Shown: piece by piece, positions 1 through 11,500 of the stretch
Position numbering within the stretch: position 1 is the stretch's first letter
Layout of the letters: the number at the start of each line of letters is the position of its first letter
Source: Galdieria partita
Lineage: Eukaryota; Rhodophyta; Bangiophyceae; Galdieriales; Galdieriaceae
NCBI GenBank assembly: GCA_025991245.1
Contig: BQMJ01000003.1
Location: forward strand, 248,001-312,000
Reading direction: 5' to 3'
DNA: 64,000 nt
Notes under the pieces: generated by a model
Databases searched by the model: none
The model's input: the letters and a program-made list of their open reading frames with translations, nothing else
What the model was told of the DNA's origin: nothing
Made by a program: the position numbers and the translations under genes

Positions 1-1170
1 ATCAAAAGTTGTAGATTTCCAAATAACTTCGACACTAAAATCTTTGTGGCACTCGCGAGGTGCATTCGAGCTTGCTTTGCCACTTCTCAGCTCAAGCGCA
101 ATCTCTTCATTTGCAGTGAATCCTTTCACATGTCCAGTGCATTCCCAGTTGCTCGCAGGATGCTTAAGACGTAACTCATCACCAACCAGAATTTTCAAAT
201 CTCCTTCTGCAACTTGTGGCATTACAAAAAATGCAACAAGTTTCTTGTTCAAACCGACGTCCCAACGAACCGAAATGCCAGGACGTGACTGTTCTGCTTT
301 GATTTTCATATCGTTGTCGGCTTCTAACTTCACCAAAGGACTAAATATGCCCTGATAATGGAAGCCATCATTGTAACGCAATAACACAGGGTGAGGTTCC
401 TCACCGATAACTCCCTTCTCTAGGTCTTCAAGACTGGCATTTGGGTTCGTTTTCCACAGTTCCTCGAGTTTATTTACTTGTTCAGTTGAAACGTGACGCG
501 CTCTGTTCAACTCTTTTTCAGTTGGAATGCGAACCAGCCAAGATAAAAATTGCCGATCTTCTATCAATGGCTGCCACTGTTCCAAGTCCCAGCCGACATC
601 TTTCTTGGCAAGAGAATGCAAACAAGGTTCCCTACACAAAAGAACTACAACAGAGTCTCCTTGTGCAGGAACAAAGCCCAAAAGAAATACATTGCGAGTT
701 CCACAATTGTAACATTCTAAGATAGTCTCCCCAAGTGGATTTTCTTCGTGCAAACAAACTTCCTTATGCCTCGTTCGAACCAAATGCATGATAATATGAG
801 AACCCGGCGTTCCAAGTCTTGCATTACAAAACCATTTACCGTCTCTTACGTCTTTAACCATACAGGCAGGGTCATGTATACCACAGTAAGAACAAGCGTA
901 ACTTGGCAATTGTGCCGGAATATCTTCTTCAACAAAGTCCTCGTCGTCCTCTTCAAACTCAAGTTCGGCAGCTTCCACTGCTGTCATACCTGTATATCCT
1001 CCCAAGCTTATATTTGCTTGTTCCTTCTCATCTAGCTCACTTTTATCCAAGGAAGTCGAACGTACTTCCTCCGAAACCAAAGTTTCAGCTTCATCTTCCT
1101 CAAGGAAGCTAAAGTCCTGTGCCACAGTTTCTTGTAAAATTTCAAACTCCTGATGCTCTCTTATATTCAT
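1..1170 (-). CDS. UPF1: UPF1/RENT1 RNA helicase, N-terminal part (runs off the left edge)
   Basis: The first 390 codons of UPF1, the ATP-dependent RNA helicase of nonsense-mediated decay, read leftward from an ATG at 1170 with no intron, and the frame is still open at base 1. After an acidic leader (about residues 1-75, including GGYTGMTAVEAAELEFEEDD) comes the Cys/His-rich CH domain that binds UPF2. It begins SYACSYCGIHDPACMVK and continues through further Cys and His residues (CNARLGTPGSH, CYNCGTRNVF, CREPCLHSLAKKD). The stalk and 1B-domain start follows (QPLIEDRQFLSWLVRIP, NDGFHYQGIFSPLVKLEAD). The helicase motor lies outside the window, so its motifs cannot be checked. The next gene ends 318 nt upstream on the same strand. 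Family assignment is firm because CH-domain order and spacing match UPF1. Confidence 0.95.
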   Translation of the reverse strand, partial: MNIREHQEFEILQETVAQDFSFLEEDEAETLVSEEVRSTSLDKSELDEKEQANISLGGYTGMTAVEAAELEFEEDDEDFVEEDIPAQLPSYACSYCGIHDPACMVKDVRDGKWFCNARLGTPGSHIIMHLVRTRHKEVCLHEENPLGETILECYNCGTRNVFLLGFVPAQGDSVVVLLCREPCLHSLAKKDVGWDLEQWQPLIEDRQFLSWLVRIPTEKELNRARHVSTEQVNKLEELWKTNPNASLEDLEKGVIGEEPHPVLLRYNDGFHYQGIFSPLVKLEADNDMKIKAEQSRPGISVRWDVGLNKKLVAFFVMPQVAEGDLKILVGDELRLKHPASNWECTGHVKGFTANEEIALELRSGKASSNAPRECHKDFSVEVIWKSTTFD

Positions 1171-1488
1171 AATTCTATTCTCAACACTATAAGTCTTCCA
1201 CAAAGTCGCTCATCCTTCCTTCAAGAATAGAACGATTCAATTCTAACAAATCAGAGCATTGTAGTCGATTCATTATAAAAGCCAGCAAACATTTCAAAGA
1301 ACTGGTAAAATAGAAACTTTAAATAAGTCGACTATGCATAGCAAATTCTAGGAAGGCTATCTTTCTATGGAATGCACATTTTCAAACTTGTAAACTTAAA
1401 GCGCCACGTCTTTTTGCATTGGAGTTCGTATCAAAGATTAAGGAGGGAGCTAGTCAAGAAACTGACGATGCACTCAAAACTGTAACTA
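1171..1488. other. Intergenic spacer between UPF1 and the PP2C gene
   Basis: This 318-nt stretch lies upstream of the UPF1 start and downstream of the PP2C stop, both genes reading leftward. It has no convincing ORF or RNA gene on either strand. It presumably carries the PP2C 3' end and the UPF1 promoter, but no specific element was recognised. Confidence 0.5.
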
Positions 1489-2639
1489 TTACAAACTTTC
1501 TACTCTACAAACCAAAACAGTAATATCATCTGCCTTTCCTCCGAGAAACAAATACCCTGCTTTCTTCGAATTAACCGCAAAAGGACCATCTCTCTTGGTA
1601 TCCAGTGAACAAGTCAACGCTTTCTTTGCCAAAAACATGGCAGCGTCATTAGGATGAAAAGCTAAAAAACAGTGAAAACTGCGTAATTATAATAGGGCTA
1701 CAGATACCTTTTGTTCTTTCAACTGCTAATTTAATATCCTCATCGAATAAGTTATCGAATAGTCCATCAGTTCCCAGTACCAGTATATCGCCCACTCTCA
1801 AAGGAATATCGATTTTTCTGAGCAGCTGTTCGAGTTTAAACACTGGCGATAAAGAGATAAACTTACTGCCCCATATGTAAAGTATCATTTGAGTCAGTTC
1901 CCAACTGATAAGGACAGTTGAAATAATGTTGTTGCTCAACAGTTTTGAAAATAAGGTTGCCATCACGAAAAATGACAAGACCTGAATCTCCCACGCTTAC
2001 CTGGAAAAGTAAGAAGAACAATAAAAATGAAAACCTTCTCACCCCTAACGCCCTATCTTCACAAATCCCAACTACGATGGCAGTACTGCTGCCTATCTGA
2101 TCGTTGCAAGTGACTGCATAACCGAGAGCTTTCAAAACCTCACAAGGGCCCAATTCTTTAACCTTACTCAAGCATAAGCACGCAAATTAGACACATTCAA
2201 ACACATACTTTTGCTTGGGTCAACTCTGCTAATCGAGCAGAATAAAGACCGGCGTTGATACCCAAAGAAGCCCATCCTCCAACACCATCAAAAACTCCTA
2301 CAGCCTTCGGTGTCGTAAAATACGCGTCTTCTCCTCCTGTTTGACGCTGAGCGAATGAGTACGAGGCATTTTGACGCATTTGAAAGTAGTTACCTTTTCG
2401 AAATGTGGAATACAGCAACTTCCAGTTACAAAACAGAGTTGGCTACGTTTTGATTTCTCTGTCGATAGACTTCCTCCTGACACCAAGCTTGTTAGATTAG
2501 AAAATCTTGCTGCAGCATGCCTTTGGAGAACCTTGTTATGAAAGACACAAGGAAAGATAGTGTTCCTTAATACGATAACTTTGGCAAGTCTGTTGGTTTT
2601 CAAAGATTTCAAAATGGTCCGACTGTGGACAATAAACAT
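1489..2639 (-). CDS. Ptc7-type PP2C protein phosphatase (PPTC7 family), organelle-targeted
   Basis: Six exons join in frame: 2639-2394, 2346-2209, 2162-2043, 2000-1867, 1817-1708, 1661-1489 (306 aa). Introns are 46-50 nt. The protein opens with about 60 basic/hydrophobic residues that look like a mitochondrial or plastid transit peptide. The PPTC7 signature follows: CFVTGSCCIPHFEKRQTGGEDAYF, where GGEDA supplies a metal-binding Asp, then VGVFDGVGGWASLGI (the second metal Asp in DGVGG), GSSTAIVV, VGDSGLVIFRDG, LGTDGLFDN and the last metal Asp in GKADDITVLV. Ptc7/PPTC7 enzymes are Mn/Mg-dependent Ser/Thr phosphatases tied to coenzyme Q and mitochondrial metabolism. That role is family knowledge and not shown here. 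The first ATG at 2639 was chosen over an in-frame GTG at 2642. A possible plus-strand gene begins at 2614, overlapping this start. Confidence 0.9.
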
Positions 2640-3088
2640 CACAATTTGTAACGAGGATGTAACAGCGATTGTTTGCCAACGTTATTTTGACGATATTTTT
2701 AGTACTCTGCTCGTTCTTCGAAAGCAACCAGTTAGAAATGCTTCAAAAGGAACTCACTTTAAACTCTGAATCAACTGTTTTATTTTTGAAGTTTCCCGAA
2801 AACACGTCTCAAGGCACACTAACTTGCTTGTTGAAACTCGAAACGTTAGGGTTTAACCTTAGACCTTCTTCTTGTGGTCTGTATCTTTGGAGGATATCCC
2901 AGAATAGCTCAAGAGTCGATAAGGAGCTGGTGTATAATAGTATTTCAGAGACTTTTAGAGGCTCCTGGAATTTTAATGAAAGTTCTCTTATGAATGAAGC
3001 TCAATTGAAGGTTTCAGAAAATAGCTTTTGTCGCAAGAATTTTCATTCTTGTGTTATTTACAAAGAAGAAGCTGTTGATTTTTACTGA
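2614..3088 (+). CDS. Small putative secreted protein of unknown function (two exons)
   Basis: ATG at 2614, exon 2614-2647, a 55-nt GT-AG intron 2648-2702, then exon 2703-3088 give 139 aa. The first residues (MVRLWTINITILLCSFF) have a basic start and hydrophobic core like a signal peptide. The rest contains several Asn-X-Ser/Thr sites (NTS, NSS, NES) and Cys residues, consistent with a secretory-pathway protein. I recognise no family. Without the intron the same frame starts only at an internal ATG (2738, 116 aa). The 5' end overlaps the first codons of the divergent phosphatase gene by 26 nt, which is suspicious but not impossible in this compact genome. The alternative is that this is a chance ORF. 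Confidence 0.35.
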
Positions 3089-3192
3089 TTTTCGTTCTGT
3101 TCTCTACTTTTGATGAAATCCCAGCTAGCTGAAAGTATAGTTTTACATAAGTAATTGTGGATGACTTTTTGTGGTCGAGACATAGACATGTA

Positions 3193-5445
3193 TTACTTGG
3201 GAATAACAATTCCTATTTTATCTCTAAGAATTTCAAATGCCTTTCTCACGGCTGTATTGAACGCGTTCGAGCTTAAAAATTCTTCAACAAGTTTCTCTGT
3301 GGATTGTAGCTCGTCAATTTTTGTAGTAGAGATTGCTTCCAAGTTGACTTGAAATGTTTGCATCATGCGAAGAAGACAGGACGCCATAAGTTGTATCCAT
3401 TCTTGCTCTTGTTGGCATATTAGACATGTTTTTACCATCATAGTTGGAGTTTCTGGATGCATATTTCGTAGGACATCTAACGAAGTTATAGGAAAGAATA
3501 AGAATAAGAATTGTCTTCGAATGTATGCCAAGTCATGATTCTGAATTCCTTTTTGTACCAATACGAGCAAATATCTGTGAAATTCTTGTAGAATATTAGT
3601 TTGTAGAAGACCAGCTGAGATATCTACACTTGCTTTGCAGATCGTAAAATAGATAGAATCTGATTATAACAATGTCGACATACCTGTTAACTTCGAATGC
3701 ACTTTGGATAGGTTTTCATCTTTTTTCTCGGTTTTTTGCCAAAATTCTTCAAGGCGTTTCAAATTTTCTTTGATCTCGACGACTTGATCTTGTCTATTAT
3801 TTAAATCGATTTCCCAATTCTTTAAAACTTCACCTGGGGTTTCTGATGACCTTGCTGCATTATTCGTTATCTTCACATTTAAAAGTTGCTTCCTTGGAAA
3901 TTTGGATAATGCAACTCTTTGAGCATCATTTGAATCATGACATGAAATAATTCCGATCAGTTCTTCTTGTAATGGAAAGAACCCTTCGAATCCAACTTCA
4001 CTGAGTTTCTGCTCATCGTCAATGAGAAATGAGTCATTGTCTGAACTGGAATTGCATTCAGTATCCAGGAGGCTTTCGTCATCTTCTGTGGAGCTTTCAG
4101 AGATGCTTTCTCCAGGTTCAGATTCTATCCATTCCATTTCACTATCATAGTCATAATCCAGCCAAGGAAGATGAATGTAAGGATTTCGACCATTAGGCAT
4201 TTTCGATGGTTTCTGAATAATCCCATGAAATGGAGGTCTACAGCTTCCCTCAAATTGCAGCAGTTTCACTCGATGGCCTCGACATTGTCCAAACGAAACT
4301 TGTTTGATTCCTAATTCCTTCCAAATTTCCTTCCGAGTATGCTTTATTGAAAAAATCAAATCCTGCATGGCATCCTTATAGTGTTGCTTCGAGTTCTCTT
4401 TTGATATTCGTTGGAGTTCATCACTAATGGATAGCTGGCGTCTGTTGATTCCTTGGAGTGGGGATAACTTCGGAGCGTTCTTTATAAAGTTTTCTAGAAC
4501 AGCTGCTTGACGATGAACAGCCTGTTGCTCTGCTTCTGTCTCCATTCTTTTTCTTTCTCTTTCTTCCTGAATTATCCTTTTCCTATCATCTCTTTGTTGC
4601 AGACGATAGAATCTTTCCATTTTTTGCTTTTCTCTCTCGGCATTTTTCTGCCGTTTCTCCGACTCCCTTTTCATTCGCTGTTCTTCTTTTTCTTTTTGTT
4701 GCGTTTTCTTTTCTCGTATATGTTCTATGGCTTTTAGTTCATTCTTTTGATGTTTGTTCCAATCCAACTCAAGTTTTTTTAGTTTGATTTTCAGTTCATC
4801 CAATTTGCAAGACGAAGTTTGATTTCTTTGATGAGTTGCTTTGGACAAGCGTCGAATTATTGATATGCACGTGATGATTCTTTTTTCAAAGAGTTTTCGT
4901 TTTTTTCTCAACAATAGCAACATTTTTGAGAACATACAAGGTAACAATGAAATGTTCGATTCCCATAGTGGCAAATGCTGTTTGACCAGAGCCGACAACT
5001 CTTCGTCCAACTCTGTTACGGTTTTAAGACTTCTCAGTTCCTCGCAAGCGTAACTTTGGTTCGTTCCGAGTTTCTCATCTTCAAAATGTTTTTGCCATTC
5101 ACCCTCTCCTAATATTTCAAGACCTTGTCTCAAAATTTCTTCCTTAGAGCCTCGTGCTCCTTGAAGAAGCGCTGCTGCTCTGCGTTCAATGGCTTCATTA
5201 TTGCACAGAGTATCTTCTTCACATTCTACAACTTTGAATATTTCTTGATCTCCTGTACACTGCTTTTGAAATTCATACAATAGGTTCTTCAACGTTTCAA
5301 GGAAACCTTTCAACTCTCTTTCGTTCGCTGCAATTGACTCAAGGGTAACTTTGCTTTCTTTATAATTACAAGCAATGTCATCGTTTTCGCTCACACACTT
5401 GGTAGCTGGTATCTCACTTGTAGCAGTTTCAGATGAAAATGACAT
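3193..5445 (-). CDS. CHAF1A: Chromatin assembly factor 1 large subunit (CAF-1 p150 / FAS1)
   Basis: Two exons (5445-3684 and 3632-3193, 51-nt intron) give 733 aa. CAF-1 deposits H3-H4 on newly replicated DNA, and its large subunit binds PCNA, histones and the two small subunits. A central charged coiled coil of KER type (about residues 220-335, dense in K/E/R) is followed by the diagnostic CAF1A block KLLQFEGSCRPPFHGIIQKPS, then LPWLDYDYDSEMEWIESEPGE and an acidic stretch (SISESSTEDDESLLDTECNSSSDNDS), the ED domain that binds H3-H4. The C-terminal part should contain the winged-helix and p60-binding regions but is divergent. The gene is divergent from the ATM gene, with only 66 nt between the two start codons, so they probably share a promoter. 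Confidence 0.93.
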
Positions 5446-5511
5446 TTCTACTGAAAACGTTGCGGAAAACCCGAACGAATTTTAAACTGGAAAATTTTGG
5501 ATTGGCGCCAC

Positions 5512-8500
5512 ATGACATTGCCTGACAATCCTTTGGCGGCAGTTCAACAGTTACTTTCGAGTCTTCTGCAAAATCGAAATGATAGCAAGGGAATCGGTAG
5601 CAGATTGAAGTTAAAAACCATAAGAGAGCTTCGAAGTAGATTACTTTCTGAAAATTTCCGAAGAGTCTTGTTAGAGAAGGAGCGTAACAATGTTACGAGT
5701 CAGTCACAGAAGAATTCAAACCTTGAAGATGTTTCGTGGGGTAGCATAGTACGAGATCTTGTCGATATCATTGAATACAACTGCACTACAGAAAGCTTTT
5801 CTAAAGAGAAAAGGTTATCAACACAAACAGAATTGGCTGATACTCTTCGAGCAGTAGTGCGAGTAGCTTTAGAGGACATGTGGGGAACTGATGGGGAAGG
5901 GCGAATTTTTAATAGTTTATTTAATGATTGCATACTGAATGCTCTAAGATTTGCTCTTGCCTCTTTGAGGGATAATCACAGAGATACTATTCATTCCACT
6001 ATGTGGTGTCTTGCCAGAGATATCTTAGGGTATTCTACTGTTTTGCAGCATCTTGGAAGGAAGCAACTTGCAAAATGGTACGAATTATCTTTTGAGTCAT
6101 TCAAGTTTGTAGAAATTGTTGATGTCACTTTTCGTCGTCTGCAATTAACGGCTGCTCAACAAATTGTAGTCACATTGATTCAGAGGGGTCAGCTTTTAAA
6201 ATTGGCTGATGAGATTCTTCTGCGCAAATTAGTCATGACTACCATTCAATTTCTTCAGGATCTACACAGTTTTTCAATTACAGATGACGACTTGGCGTCT
6301 TTTGGAATATCGTGCCTTTTTCACATTTTGTGTCAGCGTGGTGTAGAACTAGATTCTGAAACGCTTAATCTCATTGACAATGTTGCAACAAGTATTACGT
6401 GGAATTTGCTCAATGAAAGAAAATGGCAAGCTGGTGCTGTTGGTTATCTTGTTGTTATTTCAAGTCTGTTACAAACTCAAAACTGTTCAACGATTAAGGC
6501 CTCGTATGTGGTAACGGAATATTCTCGACAGTGTTCAAACTACTCTGAAGAAATCATTGAATCTATTTCTCATTTGCTCAGTCTATCGGATTTGCTTGGT
6601 CTTTGGCAGAAACGAGAACTGTCTGCTGACTACATCACATACTTGCTCACATTCAAACTACAGAGCTTTTCCATTGTTTCTAGAGAGCTTTCTGAACAAT
6701 TTGAACTTTTTGATACTCTTTATGCCCTTTTTGAAACAGCTTATAATCAGGAATCCTCTTACAGAAGCCAAGATGATTGCAAAAGAGACATTTTTATTTG
6801 CTGTTTCTACATTGTGCAGCTTATTTCGCTGTATACTACAGCGTTTCATATTTGTGATGCATACAGATTTTTCCATCTTTCCACAAGGTAGGTGGACTGT
6901 ACTTTGTCTCTTTACTCAATCACTCCTTGAAGATACTTTACTCCAACAAATCCTGATATTTCCACTATATTCGTATTAATATGCTGCTTTTTTCTACATG
7001 GTCTATTCAATAGTCCCCGAGAGTGGAAGAGTACTTACTATTTCGACTTGCACCTGGCAGCAACAAAAATCTTGTCAGACAGTGACATAACTATTGAAAA
7101 GAATTTGTTAATTTGTGCAATATCTCACTTTACCTGTTATTTTGGTAATTCGTTTTTACACAAGATCATGAAAGGAAATCTCGTTAAGTTTTTTTCATCT
7201 TTGGATGAAGTTGACTATTCTTTTCTCAGCCAGTTCGTAGAGTTGATTGTAACCGTGATTTCCGGAAGTTTCGTGCTTGAACTGCCAAAGTTATTGAAAG
7301 ATTGCCCTCATTGTGCATCTTACTATTCTAGGAAGTCTGATTTTGGTATCCTCATGGACAGGATTGCATGCAAGAATGACCCGACTGATATTGTTGCAAA
7401 TTCATATCCCAAAACAGATTCGTTGTGGAAACTATTCAAGAATCAAAAATTCTTTAAGAAGGAAGAAGTTACATGTTCGCAACCGTTGGGACATTTGCAT
7501 GAGACAGTCTTCTTTGAAGAATTGGAGAGCTTGATCTTCAGGAGTAGTTCAGAATATTTAAATGTGAAACTTTTGTACTTTATTGCAGAAATATTGCGTC
7601 AACTGGCTTGCTCTTTGAAACCTGATACGAAATTATTTTCACTGAAAGAAACAGCTCAGGCTTTTTTTCTCGGAACTTTCGCCAGCTTTGAAACTATTGT
7701 TTCATCCATTTCCAGCACCGAGAACGGCTTATGGGATATAGCCGGCTTCGCAAAGTCAGTCGCAACAATTCTGTCTATCGATCATACTTTTAACTGGAGT
7801 TCAGAGCTAAAGGAACAATGTCGATTGATATTGCAGCAATCCTTAAAACTATCGTTAGATTTTTCAGAAAGCACAGAGGATACTGAAATATGGTTTAGAG
7901 CTAAGCTAACAAGCACGTCCAAGAAAAGAAGAATTTCTCTTACAAAGCCTTTTATTTGCTTTCAGGAGAAAGCGGTCGATCAAGGTAAGTGATTTGAGCA
8001 GTTCATTCCATAACTTTCTTAAGGGCTCTTATCAGGGGTGTCGAATTTGTTTCAACTCGAGGGACTAGGCTTCTCAAAGATGTTTGAATGTCCTTTGTTC
8101 GTTCGTTATTTCAAATACCTTATGTTCTTGTATTTCTTCAGTCAGAGCTCTCGTTTGGTGTATCAGGAATTCAACTTTCCTATACACCTGCCCTGGAAGC
8201 AAAGTTTTTCTTCATTTTCAGAATCTTTCGATGTCGCAACAGAGCAAAGCGTCATTTTATGTTTTCGTTGTCATACAGTGTCCTATTGTAGTAATGAAGA
8301 CCATCAGCGTATAGTTGAACAGTTGGACTTATCGCTTCTAAAGAAGATGAAAAACGAGGAAGCCCTTCATTGTTTTCGCTTGTCTGCCCCAAGCAAACTG
8401 GTCTCTTTGAAGTTACTTATGAACTCCATGAGAGTTATTCTGGAGGACATCCAACGTCAGATTCGACCTTGTTTGAATTTTAATTTTGTTGTAGATATTT

Positions 8501-11500
8501 TGCACTTTTTGAAGTGGATTGGAGCAAAGTAAGTGAATAACATTAGCACTTCCTGTAGATAATTATTTCCCAGATTTCTTTCGTCGCATGGCCACTACTT
8601 TCTGGAACCCTTTTATGAACTTTGGGTGTTAATAGGAGTTGTCATATACAAGTTCCAAAAAGAAGAATATATTGAAATATTCCTAGAGAGTTTCCAGTTT
8701 TTATGGGGTCGTCTCAATGAGGGAGCTTTCCATTATCATTGCCTTTGTCTCCATTCGATAATTGAATACACTTGCCAGTTTGAAAAATGCGTATCAGACT
8801 TCATCTTGATAGCTGCGATTAACAGTATTTCGAAAACCACTGTGTCGGAGAATCGCTTTTTTACCTTCTTGTATATAGTTAGCAAATGCAGTATTCCTTG
8901 TCTCGCTCGCTGCTGCAGTGCAATATGTTCTAGAGCTAATGGAATGGAAAGGAGAATGTCAAAGAATTTTTTACAGAAAATTTCGATGATTAATGATTAT
9001 TACTGTTTGCGTGATTTGTTTCATCAACATTCCTGGTCCATTCTTCACAGTTGGAGTGTGCATGAAGATAAAAAATCTCTAGAATTCCCTTTTGATTTAT
9101 TCGAGTAGGTGATTTAGGTATGCGAGATTATGATTTCTTACTTGTTTCCTAGGTGGTCCCTTGATATATTTCAGCAATCGTTTCCTGCTGAGTATTGTCT
9201 TCTTAAAGAAATGGAGAAAGCAACTTTGCAAATGTCCTTTCAGATTCCATCCGATACATCTCAACAAGAGTTATTTGTGACGCTTCTCGATTCGAACCTT
9301 TTTCAAAGTTCTACATTGTATAAGAATAGTGTCGGTATTCATTTATCTCGGAAGTTCGAAGTGCTTTTGGAACATATTCTAAAAGATGATTTTGATGGCC
9401 TCCTAGCCTTGCTTATGAATTGGATCCAACTGCAAAATGGACTTGTTGAGAATTTATTTTCTGGTTTCACCGTGTTGGACTTGCGTCTGTTCTTGTCTAG
9501 CGCCAGAGTAGATGTGAAAGTGCCTCTTCAACTAATCCGCTTGCTTGAAAGTTTTTGTCAAGAAAGCAAAGCGACTATCCCATTTTCTTGCGTGTTGTTG
9601 TTTCTTTTTGCTCTATTGCATTTGAAAGAAGAGCATCTTATTGCAAACGAGCTTGTTGAAATCACGGAGAAGATATCGAAAAGACTTCGAGACCAAGTTT
9701 TTGGTTTAAAAGTTGAAGACTTCCTTTTGCATGAGATATTATCTTGTACGTTTCATGAAGAGTATTCAATATCCTGCCTAAGTTTTTGTCCAGGTTTATT
9801 TGTTCGTATGAATTTTCTTAGCTTGAAGTGTGTCGTCTTTTGCAACACTGTATATCGTTTGTTAGTAGACTTACCCATTGACGTGATGTTGCATTTGGAG
9901 CCTCCAGCAAGTATTCCCCACTCTTTACCAAATGAAGCGATTTATATGTATTATAAGACCGTGTTCACTGCATTTGCTACGTGGGAAAAGCAACTAGAAT
10001 TCTTTGTAGCTTTATGTACAAGACGCGCTCCGTTAGCCCCTTTTGTTGTTGTGGCAAGGTACGTTGCTTCCATTTTTTTCAGCAAATAAGATAATTAATG
10101 GCTTAGACTACAATTACTGCAAGAAATATTATCGAGAAATCGAGAAAGGATTGCTGAAACTAGGAATTCGAAGCAGCCAGCTCTTCAAGATCTAAAAACG
10201 AAGTGCAGTGTTTATTTGATTTCCATTCTAAAGGATTGGCTTCCCTTTTTGTCTTATGATGAACTCGTTCCTTTTGATCGTGCGGATATTTATGATATTG
10301 CAGAAAGGTGTCTTTTATATCTTTTTGAACCAGTTATGTATCCAGTTGGTATCGTTTGTTTTGAAAGTTCCTATGTATTTCAAGTTCCATCTCTGCTATC
10401 TTTGAAAAGTTGGCCGCAAGTTATCGAGACCATTGTTCGAATTTCGTTTTCGTACGTAGTTTTTCTTTATGCAGTTTTCCAAACTTTGAAAATTTTAAGG
10501 AAATTCTTATCATTTGATGAACTTTCTTGGACAGCTGCTTATTGTGCGTTAGTTCGGCTGTTTAATGACCGAAAGACGCATAATTACTTGGCACCTATAT
10601 CATCTTTAGGTTTCCTGTTCAGTCAGGAGATATTCAACGCATTGCAAACGAGACAGCTGACTACAGTGGATATGTCCGTAAATTCCGATGACTTTGAAAG
10701 GCTTTTGAAAAGTAATCCCAGACAGGATGAGTCCATATGGTTACGACAAATTGCGTGCTGCCTATTACAAAACTCTTGCTTAGAATCAAGTATTCTGATT
10801 TATCTACGTAAGTATTTGATTTTATGTATGTTTTGCATTATGTAGCTTTGGCTATAGGTGAGCTATGTCTTGTCAGCTTGGAAATTTCTGTGTTTATGTT
10901 CCCTTTGATATTGATGGAGATTTATCTTTCTGGTAATGTCCACGAATGGCATCGAGTGCGCGATGGTCTGGTAGCAACATTAAACAACAAAGCATTTTCA
11001 CCCAGATTAACAGTGGTTTTGATCGAAAGCTTGGATTTTGTACGTTTTCAATGGTAAATGATCTTTTTGAGTATCTTGTCAGTTACTGAAGATTTTCTGC
11101 AAGCATGAATTTGAACGGTTTATATGTTCATCGTTTGAACAAAGGACAATACGTAAACGATATTAGCATCTTTGATTCATCACATTTGCAAGTTGTTGCA
11201 GATGCTGCATTTCGAGTGGAAAAATATGCCACAGCGATTTTCTACAACGAATTGGTCTTAGACAGTCGTGGCATTGTCTCTCATTCTCTAGAGACTGCTG
11301 ACGAAGCAAATTTGTTTTTGCGAGACAAAGAAAATTTACAGAACTTGGTTGAATGTGCCTTGGGCCTGTCTGATTTCGACCTGATCGATACAGTTCCAAT
11401 GATTACAAGCACCCTTGACCTATTTGATGGTCAACATGTTTATAGGCTGGCCACGCTTGCAGAGAGAAAATGTCAATATGAGCTGACATTAAGTTATTTG

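Noticed and set aside
4507-5053. Plus-strand ORFs of 70-76 codons opposite the CAF-1 coiled coil
   Set aside because: They are the antisense shadow of a Lys/Glu-rich coding region (runs of Phe/Leu/Ser), begin partly at non-ATG codons and have no sensible motifs.
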